Program-made: the position numbers and the translations under genes
Notes under the pieces: model-generated
The model's input: only the letters and a program-made list of their open reading frames with translations
Told to the model about the DNA's origin: nothing
Databases searched by the model: none
NCBI RefSeq assembly: GCF_012489685.1
Contig: NC_080041.1
Location: 35,577,780 to 35,641,779 of the forward strand
Length of the DNA stretch: 64,000 nt
DNA from: Lotus japonicus
Taxonomy: Eukaryota; Streptophyta; Magnoliopsida; Fabales; Fabaceae
Direction of reading: 5' to 3'
Part shown: one piece after another, positions 55,155-64,000 of the stretch
Layout: every line of letters begins with the position of its first letter
Position numbering within the stretch: position 1 is the stretch's first letter

Positions 55155-55911
55155 TTTTTGCTCTGTATTTTTTTGTTGAATTGTGAAGTTAGTATAGTCA
55201 ATGAAGAAGGGTAACAAGGTTCATAGCTTAAGGGTGTCTCAATACATTGCCGAATGGGTAATGAAATGGAAATTATGTTGTGTAATGTTGAAGATGCCAT
55301 TGATGGTGAGAAGCTGTGGAAATGAGCCAAAGGGCAGAAAGTAACAATATTAGCTATTTTAGCTGCCGGCGTTTTGAAAAGGAATGGAATTGCTTGGCTC
55401 GCCTGCATGGACTAGTATGAATGAAGCATTTTCTATGTTGGATCTGTCTTAGTCAAAGTTACTTACTAGACAGTAGACACTTCAATCTAAACTAAAATTA
55501 AGAATATAAGAGGAGTGGTAACAACATTAACTTTTAACACTCACTTTCAAATATTCTCTTGTTTATTATTTGATTAATCTGATCACCACTAAGTTGGACA
55601 TGAGATCCATATTTTCAGTGAATCCTACATAAATTTTAACCAATTAATAAGAGAGTGTTAGAAAGAAAATGTTAAAGTTAGTGTTTACTTATACTTTACA
55701 AGAATATAATTTGGGAAAAAACGGGTTGAAACCATGGTTATAAATTGAAATTCATTTTGTGAATGGGAAAGACATTTTACAAATCCTGAATCAAATGATT
55801 TTATGTATTGTAAGAAAAATTGTGTCATAAATTGAATAATGAACTCATATATGATATATCATATAATATACTTCAAAATAATCAAAGATTCGAGTCATAA
55901 ATCAAAATAAG
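55155..55911 (-). other. Upstream region of the receptor gene
   Basis: Presumed 5' UTR and promoter on the minus strand, then AT-rich intergenic DNA up to the LINE. No TATA box stands out. Confidence 0.3.
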
Positions 55912-55928
55912 AAGAAAAGTAGTTGGTG

Positions 55929-58900
55929 CGCCCTCAGTTGAAGTCTGATCATAAGCCTATTCTTATGGCATCTTCAGGCATTGTGGAGCAGCGTCACTTT
56001 GTGCGCCCGTTCAGGTTTCTGGCTAGCTAGTTAACCCATGATGATTTTCCCCGGGTGGTGGAGGAGTCATGGCAGCGAGGTGATGACTGGCTTCACTCTT
56101 CTAATGGCTTCCGTGAGGATGTGCTTGTTTGGAACCAGGAGGTGTTTGGCAATATTCTCAAAAGAAAGAGGCGGTTGATTAGGAGGCTTGAGGGGATTAA
56201 TCAGAGGCTTAGCATGGCCTTTGATAGGGGCCTAGATACCCTTCAGAGGTCTCTTTGGAAGGAGTGTAACGCCGTCTTGGTTCAGGTGGAGCTCCTTTGG
56301 ATGCAGAAATTGAGGTGTTTATGGCTCCAATTTGGAGATCGGAACACTTCTTTTTTCCATACAGCAACTCTGGTTCGTAGAAAGAGGAACAAGATTGAGG
56401 CTCTTTTGAGTCAGGATGGTGATCTAATCACTGATTATAATGCTCTTAAGGAGCTTACCTTTGTTTTTTTCAGGGATAGCTACATGGATGAGGGTGGTGG
56501 AAGGAGTCTTACTTGTTCTACGTCCTTTTCTCCCCTCCCTGCAGCTTTTCTGAATCACTTCCAAGCAGAGTTTGATGCTAGTGAGATTAAGGATGCAGTG
56601 TTCAGCATGGGTCCTCTCAAAGCCCCGGACCCAGATGGGTTTCAACCTATCTTTTTTCACTCTCAATGGCATATTGTGGGTGACTCAACAATTGACTTTG
56701 TCATGCGGTGTTTTGCGGACCCTTCTCTTATCAGCCAGGTGAATGAGACCTTGATTGTTCTGATACCTAAGATAGATAGTCCATAGAGAATTACACATTA
56801 TAGGCCCATCTCTCTGTGTAATGTGATTTACAAGACGATTACCAAAGTTATTACTAATAGGTTGAGATCAGCTATGGGGGACTTGGTCTCTCCTAACCAG
56901 TGCAGTTTTGTTCCTGGGAGACACAGTTCAGATAACATAATTATTGCTCAGGAGGTTTTCCATTCCATGCAATCTAGGAAGGGAGCTAAGGGGTGGATGG
57001 CTATGAAAGTGGATCTAGAGAAGGTGTATGATAGATTGAGCTGGTCCTTTCTCCTTGATACCTTGAGGCTCATTGGGTTAGATGATCATATGTGCTCTCT
57101 TATTATGCAATGTGTGTCTTCTTGCAGGTATCAAGTGTGCTTTAATGGGGATAGAACAGATTCTTTTATTCCCCATAGAGGTCTTCGGCAAGGAGATCCA
57201 CTTTCTCCGTACCTCATTGTTCTGTGTATGGAGCGGCTTGCTCATATAATCAATGATGTTATCACTGATGGAGGTTGGAAGCCTATTAGGCTTTCTAGGA
57301 ATGGACCGCCAATTTCTCATTTATTTTTTGCAGATGATCTTTTACTATTTGGTGAAGCATCTATGGAGCAGATGGAGACGGTCATGACTTGCTTGGGAGA
57401 CTTTTGTTCCGCCTCTGGGATGAAGGTTAGCATTGCAAAGACAAGGATGATGATCTCTTCGAATGTTGGCACAAGTGTGGCTTCTCAACTTAGTCATATT
57501 GCTGGTGTTGCATTGACTTCTGACCTGGGGCGTTATCTAGGTGTTCCCCTTGTCCATACGCGTGTGACTGCTAGCAACTATCAGTATATCTTGGACAGAA
57601 CTCAACGCAGGGTTTCCTCTTGGCGTACACATGTTCTTAATTTTGCAGGGAGGGTTACTTTAACTAAATCAGTCATTGCTGCCCTACCCACTTACTACAT
57701 GCAAACAGACCTCCTCCCCAAAGCTATTTGTAATAAACTAGAGAAAATTCAGCAAGATTTTATATGGGGATCAGCGGAAGGAAATAGATCTTCTCATCCT
57801 GTGGCTTGGTCTAAGCTGTGTCGGCCTAAGCAAGAAGGTGGCCTGCGTCTCCGCCACATGCATGACTTCAACCGTTCGCTTGTTATGAAGATGGGGTGGG
57901 GCTTAATCTCTAACCCGGATGCGCTGTGGGCTAGGGTTTTGAGGGATAAATATGCATGTGGTTCTGCTCCTTTGCCTGTTGTCCAGAAGAAGCACAATGA
58001 ATCTCATATCTTGCGCGCCATTCGGAAGACTTGGGAGGAGTTGAATCTTCATCTTCGTTGGCGCTTGGGGAATGGTAGTGAAGTAAGCTTCTGGACTGAT
58101 AGGTGGTTACACTCGGGTGTTATTTTGGGTGAGGTAGCAGTGGCTCATATTGCGTTTCCTGATCTGCATAGAACCGTGGCTGATTATTTTGATCATAGCA
58201 GGCTACAGTGGCGTGTAGCAGAATTCCAACACCTTATTCCTGATCATAACTTTGCTGAGATTTTGGCAATGTCTCCTCCTTCAGATGTAGTCGGCCAGGA
58301 TAGGATTGTATGGGGACTAACTAGCAATGGTTTGTTCTCTTCTAAATCCGCCTACGAAGCAAGGGTAAGGTCTGATGCAGGGGATGTTAGTCTCCCTTGG
58401 AATCGTGTGTGGAAGTGGGATGGGCCTTTCAAAGTATCGAATTTCCTGTGGCGCACCTTGAATAATGGCATATGGGTGAACAATAGGAGATGGCAGAGCC
58501 ACTTGACTGATGATGCGCTGTGTCCGCTGTGCCAAGAGGAGCCGGAGACTACGCTCCATTTGTTTCGTGACTGTTGCAGAGTGCGACCTTTATGGCAGCA
58601 ACATGTTCGTCCTTCTATGCAGGCTTCCTTCTTCGAGTGTGGCTTTCGGCCATGGTTGCTGAATAATCTCCAGAATGATTCGCTGCAGCCACTATCGAGT
58701 GGGATAATCCTAAACTTTGGGCTTCTTCTTTGGTCGATCTGGTCGTGGCGCTCTAAGTTTGTTTTCGAATCACTTTTGACCTACACCATGTTTTCACTTC
58801 AGCCTTGAGACTTCAACTGGAGCACTCTCATAGCGTTTCGACTGTTTGTTCCTCTACTGTAGCTGGTAGTCGTAATTACACTGTGCAGCAAATCCGTTGG

Positions 58901-59443
58901 GAACCCCCTCCACCCCAGTGGATTAAATGTAACACGGATGGTTCAGTGCATGGCTCTCCGGGCTTAGCAACCTGTGGCGGGGTTTTCAGGGATGAGTTTG
59001 GTCAGTGGAAGCTTGGTTTCTGCAGGAATCTTGGCTCTTCCAATGTTTTATGGGCGGAGCTTTGGGGTATCTTCTCTGCTATTTCGCTTGCTTGGCGCAG
59101 GAGTTTCCCCAAAGTAATTATTGAGAGTGATTCCAGTGTTGCGGTTCAGCTTGTCACCCTTGGGTGTGACCCGTGGCATCCCTATGGTGGTCTTGTGGGG
59201 CAAATTCGAGCTTGGAGAGAGCGTGGGAGGTTAGAGTTGTTCATGTGAGGCGGGAGGCCAATCAAGTTGGTGACTGCCTAGCTAATATGGCTCATGATTT
59301 AACTCTTAGGATTCATGTAATTGAGAGTGCTCCCCCTAGTTGTTCGTCGCTGCTTCTGGCTGATGTTTCAGGGGTTTCTTTCCCTAGGTCTACTCGTGTG
59401 TAGTTTCTTTTTTCGGGCTTAAACCCTCCTTGTAACAAAAAAA
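55929..59443 (+). mobile_element. 5'-truncated L1-type LINE with 17-bp target duplication
   Basis: The flanks aagaaaagtagttggtg at 55912-55928 and 59444-59460 are identical. The 3' end is ttgtaacaaaaaaaaa, the usual plant LINE tail. The element starts inside the endonuclease domain (SDHKPILM) and keeps the rest of ORF2: reverse transcriptase (56800-57480, with RGLRQGDPLSPYL and FADDLLLFG), a zinc finger (CPLCQEEPETTLHLF) and RNase H (KCNTDGSVHG ... ESDSS). Stops at about 56027 and 56784 and frameshifts near 58800 and 59210 break it. Truncated insertions like this are normal for target-primed reverse transcription and are dead on arrival. Confidence 0.93.
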
Positions 59444-59460
59444 AAGAAAAGTAGTTGGTG

Positions 59461-60205
59461 AAGCTAAGTAGTTGGTGAAGCTAGTATTTAGCTGATATTC
59501 ACCCAAAGATTTTTTTAGTCGGGTGTCATATACATCAAATATATTATATACATAATCGATTTAGTACGTAGAACAAATATAAATGCACTTAATCTTTATT
59601 ACTCTAAGCGTTTCTTCACTTATTATGGATTTGAAAAAAAAAAAACTCTAATTTCTTTAGAACTAGTAGTGCTGCACATGAGACTCAACTCTCATTGCTA
59701 GCTATTGTAACTCCTTGCCATTTCCACCATAACTCTTCCACCAAAAAGATATACAAAATAAAAGCCAACATCAAAATCACAATTATACCTTTGCCTCCTT
59801 ACTCCTTTTGAAGTCATGAAAATCAATGCAAACCTTACCAGGTTACTTCTTGTCCCTTGTGTCTATCTCCATGCTCCTCCCATAAAAGTCCTTTAACATC
59901 CTTGAGTTGCTCAAGTTGTCTAATCTCTTTATCTGAAACCATTCTCTCAATAGTCTCATATAATCCATATGAAGCCTCGTTATTAAGATTGAAATTTTAT
60001 CATAATGGAACCTAATAAAATAAGAAAACAACTTCAATAATTATTCAATTAATCTCTAAAACAAATAATTGCAGCACATAAAACTTAAATAATAAATTTA
60101 CTTACTTAGGATTAAGTAAGTAAGTAAGTAACTGTCTGAAGAGGACTTTTCCTTCTTGAATTTTGCATCTATTTTTTCTTAAGATCTATATCTATAGCTT
60201 CTTAG
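59461..60205. other. Intergenic, nothing firm
   Basis: AT-rich. A short taag/taagt repeat lies at 60105-60130. The 64-codon minus-strand frame at 59843-60037 looks somewhat protein-like, but I do not recognise it and no neighbouring exon is seen. Confidence 0.3.
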
Positions 60206-60212
60206 ATATACA

Positions 60213-60540
60213 CTAAAAAAATCTGTCAATTAGCGGAGGTTTGTTTTTGTATTTAGTGGGGGTTTTCAACGGCCGTTTTCAGCAAATTCTGGTACATGCA
60301 TTATGAATTTAGCGGCGATTTTTAGCGGGAGTTTTAAACCTCCCTTATCCGCAAGCTTTTTTAATGGGAGTTTTCAACTCCCTTAAATGCAAGAGATTAT
60401 TTATAGCTTTAAACCTCCCTTAACTACCAGAGTTTATTTTAGAAATATTTTTAACCTCATTTAATTGTGGAGTTTACTTATTAACCATTTAAAGGGGTTT
60501 TCTAAACATCCTAACTAGTTTTCTACAACTCCCACGTATA
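60213..60540 (+). mobile_element. CACTA-like (En/Spm) terminal fragment
   Basis: It starts CACTAAAAAAATCTGTC and is followed by repeated blocks of agcgg.ggttttt / gggagtttt and inverse aacctccctta, the usual subterminal repeats of plant CACTA elements. The opposite terminus (..TAGTG) is not seen, so it is truncated or its other end is lost. Confidence 0.45.
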
Positions 60541-60652
60541 TATGGCATGACAGGTTTTCACTAGGGGACTCACACGTCAAGCAAATTTGGATGAATATCC
60601 AAATTCTAGAATCACATAAGATTATATTCACTTGCTTCAGCTTATTTTATTA

Positions 60653-60930
60653 GGCTTAATTGCACATTTGGTCCTCTACTTATAGCTTTTTCACGATTCG
60701 GGTTCCCAACAAAAATCAATTTCATTTTGCGTTCCGAACGGAAGTCTCTGTTATCATTTTTGGTTTTCCGTCTCAATTCCATCAAATCTCTAACGTAAAT
60801 GCTGACGTGGTGTCTTATATAATATTTTAATTAAAAAATTTAATTTTTAATTAAATAATGTTTATCTTGTTACAGTTTTGGTCCCTCTTACTCCACCACG
60901 GCACCACCCCTCTTCCTCCCCTCAACCCAC
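60653..60930 (+). mobile_element. Single MULE-type terminus
   Basis: It starts GGCTTAATTGCACATTTGGTCC, the same end type as the other MULEs here, followed by a body like a MULE TIR (ctaacgtaaatgctgacgtgg). No inverted partner is found downstream, so it is one end of a truncated element, perhaps cut by the LTR insertion at 61166. Confidence 0.6.
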
Positions 60931-61165
60931 ACTCGCCCTGCACCACCAATTGAACTTAATATTTTTTGAAAGATGCATGCATTAAATCAAGAAGACGCAA
61001 AGGCCAAAACATTATCCTGAACAAATGAGACACACTCCGGAGACACTTCCTCAATCTAAACTAAATTTTGGAACGCAGCGGAGAATTAAACTCCTCAAAT
61101 TAAAAAATAAATCTACTACCATCTTATCTCTTAATTTAAAATAAGAGATATGTAAGACCAAGATT

Positions 61166-62371
61166 TGGTCAGGTGGTACAACTCTATGTTTTGATGATAA
61201 CAAGTTTATTATTATGTATGAACAATTATGATACTCTAACGTTTGTCTTTTAAATTGTGACAAACAGGCTCTGACTCAGACTCAAAGACCATATATATAT
61301 AAGAAGTTGAAGACCCAAGAGTAACCAACGTAACGCTTTTGCAATCACTACATTCTTCTGAACGGTAGAAAACGCTTCAGATGTTCTGAAAATTAAAGCT
61401 CTGATGTGGACTCTGAAAGACTCAAGCGTTGAAGCTCTGAGGACTAGATGTTCTGAGGAACGGTCCAGAAGCTGAAGACTTGAAGACTCTGAAATCCAAA
61501 AGTAAGCTAGCTCACAAGACCAAAAGTACTTCATGTTCTGAAGACCAGAAGTTTAGGTGAACGGTCCAGAAGCAGAAGTTCTGAAGGTCAAAGGATCCAA
61601 GCTTCCTTTTGACTCTGATCACATAGCTTCACAAGTCCCAACATGAAGCGTCGCCAAAGATCAAGAGTCAACTAGGCTAAGGCAATGTCATTGTCATTCG
61701 TACAAAAGCAAGTGTACTATTCTGACCGCCTTACCTACGACGTTCAGCCACAGCAGGTTCTGGAAAATCCAGAATTGCCCTCCAACGGATGGATTCTTTC
61801 AACGGATACAAACCCTAATCCTTGGAGTATTTAAAGGCTGAAGATAGAAGAAATTGGCTAAGAAACGATTGTGCTATACAAGTGAAAAACCTACAAGCGA
61901 ATACCTTAGCAATATTTCTTCATTGTTCTTATAGTGTTTACTTCTGCTTGTTTTAGAAACATCTCTTTGTAAACCAAACCTTTTACAAACTTTGTTTGTT
62001 GTTCCTTGAGAGACCCGTGAGGTCAGTATTCTTGATAAGACTAAGACAAGGTTGTCTTAGTGTTGCTAGTTCTTAGATTTGTTAGTCACTGAGCAAGGTG
62101 TGCTAGTGCAGTTGTAACAATCTTTGAATAGTGGATTGTCTTCATTCTAAGAAGGAAGAAATCACCTTAACGGGTGGAGTGGATTAGCTTGAGTGATTCA
62201 TCAAGTGAACCAGGATAAAATCATTGTGTGCTTTTCTCTATCCCTTATCTCTTGCACCTTGTGATTGTTATACCAAAAAGATTTACCAAAATCTTAGAGG
62301 GAAAGCTTTAAACTTCAAAACCCTATTCAAACCGCCCCCCCCCCCCTTTTCTAGTGTTTTTCATACCTTCA
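61166..62371 (+). mobile_element. Probable solo LTR, copia/Sirevirus-like, 1206 bp
   Basis: It starts TGGTCAGGTGGTACAACTC and ends ACCTTCA, with flanks agatt (61161-61165) and agata (62372-62376), a 5-bp duplication with one mismatch. Inside are ttttgatgataacaag near the start, a TATA-like ggagtatttaaagg near 61826, and a C-run plus ctagtgtttttcatacc near the end. These are features I associate with legume SIRE-type LTRs. No internal coding region follows. Confidence 0.55.
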
Positions 62372-62376
62372 AGATA

Positions 62377-64000
62377 ATCATATTTATCACCAAAAAAACA
62401 AAAAATTAATTCTTCTTCCCCAAGGCATGTCTTGCGCACCACACACCTCCTCCCGGGTGTGGTCAACAAAATCTTGTCAAGTCACAGTATCTTACCACGT
62501 CATATGACATATATATTGGTTGAAAATCTTTGCTCCAAAAATACTCTAAAAAATAAATATATAAATATTATACTCAGAATCAGAATCTCATACACATTAT
62601 CATTGTAACTGAAAGGATAAAATGAAATTGCCCAGTCCACCAACAATTGTAACTGAAATTGTAAAATGAACGGAGGCCAGCCCATCCATCGGTTATTGCA
62701 GCAAAACCATCATGAACTTTATACTTCAACACTAAAGTTTTTCCTAGAGGATCAACAATGTACCATGTTGGTATATTCGTAAACTATTGGTATATTACAA
62801 ATTTGAGATGATATTCTTGTTTGATAAACGAAAGTCCTGCAAATTAAAACGAAAATTTTAATTATATCGTAGACAATACAAAATATATAATACCATTTCA
62901 TTAAAAAAAGGTAAAGATTAAACCTTTCCCATATGATGTAGAACAACAAAGTTCTGCATCTCCATGATCAAAACAAATATAATGAAGATAAAAAAAAAAT
63001 GAACAGTACGGCCAAGGTATTTTTATGGTGTTTGAAATGTTAAGAGCATGTGGATTTATATAGCATTGGTAATTGGTAATATGAGAATGGCAGGATTTTT
63101 TAAAATGAAAAATTTAAAGTTTTTCAAAAAACAAAACATTGATTTCGTAAACTATTGGTATATTCCAAAGTTGAGATCATATTCTTGTTTGATAAAGGCT
63201 GGCCTTGAATAATTTTTTCCACACGTACGTAAATGATTGGTATATTCCAAATTTGAGATGAAGGTCAATTACAAGAAATAAATCAATTTTATTTCCTGTT
63301 ATTCATGTACAATTTTGAATTTCAACACACGAGCCATTACTCTTGACAGGCTAGATTCCAAATTTGAGATGAAGGTCAATTGTAAGTAATAAATCAAAAC
63401 ACGTGGAAAAAAATAAAAAAGGAAAAACAGGTTGGTATCTTAATAATTTTATTAACCGGTTATTCATGAAAAATAACTTTGAATGTCAACATTTATGGTG
63501 AATGATTTAATAACATTTTTATTTATTGATTTATTAATTAATTTATTGATTTATTGACTCATTAAATTCGATCAATGAAAATTAATCAATGTGGACCAAT
63601 CAGAATATGTCATTTGGAAATTCAATAGCAACAACCAATAGAATGAAAACATGTGGATATTAAGTAACAATGTGACCCACTTTGGTGGATGAGCTTTATA
63701 TATTATTAAAATTAAGATTAAGATGCTTGGAAATTTTTTGGTGCTCATTTCTTTATCAACTTTTATTCCTTTTATGTATACAAAAATAAAACCTCTGTTT
63801 GTATCACACATATAACCTTGATAACTACTGTAAAAAAAATAACCTTGATTCCATCAATTCATTATTTGGTTCTTTTTTGGCCGATGCTAGTTTGCATTAG
63901 TTGATGGCGGACAAGATGCTAAAATCATGTTTTCTTTCTTGCATCATACACAACACAAATTCCAATTTCTCCTATTATATTCATAGTTAGTTTTGACAAT
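62377..64000. repeat. AT-rich region with dispersed direct repeats
   Basis: No gene supported. The phrase ggtatatt.caaatttgagat recurs at about 62788, 63155, 63238 and (in part) 63355. It is followed by gatattcttgtttgataaa in the first two and by gaaggtcaatt..aag in the last two. The purpose is unknown; probably an old local duplication. Confidence 0.5.

Noticed and set aside
1..64000. CRISPR arrays, rRNA, nuclear tRNA genes
   Set aside because: None found. The tandem arrays lack spacer-repeat alternation, and tRNA-like boxes occur only in SINEs with poly(A) tails and target duplications.

Overview
This is a 64 kb piece of a plant nuclear genome. It is AT-rich, its genes have introns with GT..AG borders, and it is crowded with plant transposons. 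Two BURP-domain genes of the seed-protein/USP type and the general mix of repeats suggest a eudicot, most likely a legume (inference; no single marker proves the species). I see no rRNA, tRNA, CRISPR or organellar genes.

Ordinary host genes are few. They are: a class II trehalose-phosphate synthase/phosphatase-like gene (CDS 12605-15617, three coding exons behind a 2.6 kb 5' UTR intron); a small intronless plant-specific gene (25918-26373); a duplicated pair of BURP-domain genes (33791-35394 and 50751-52094); and an LRR receptor-like pseudokinase on the minus strand (52612-55154). A broken copy of an exosome RRP46-type gene lies at 29078-29547, next to a decayed Ty1/copia element.

Most of the rest is mobile DNA. 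The best preserved element is a 6569-bp Mutator-like element (MULE) at 17410-23978. It has 221-bp terminal inverted repeats (TIRs) that read as identical and a perfect 9-bp target duplication. Inside are a nine-exon transposase gene that is open for 1182 codons and a convergent minus-strand gene for a GRF zinc-finger/membrane protein, a layout like maize MuDR. A second, older and larger MULE (39181-47616) sits inside a PIF/Harbinger element (37669-47886). It carries a FAR1-type transposase with an OTU protease-like tail, a gene like the homologous-recombination OB-fold protein HROB, and a plant-mobile-domain gene on the opposite strand. All three are broken by stops or frameshifts. Its ends carry an array of AATGATTTACCGTTTT-like motifs.

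Three short MULE derivatives whose ends resemble the intact MULE (30627-31158, 32131-33637, 50238-50630) have perfect 9-bp target duplications, and two of them help reconstruct the BURP segment duplication. Others are a LINE with a 17-bp duplication (55929-59443), a likely solo LTR (61166-62371), two SINE families, hAT, Stowaway and Tourist MITEs, a CACTA-like end, and LTR-like sequence in the first 4.4 kb. A perfect 64-bp inverted repeat at 8456-8606 stands apart from all of these.
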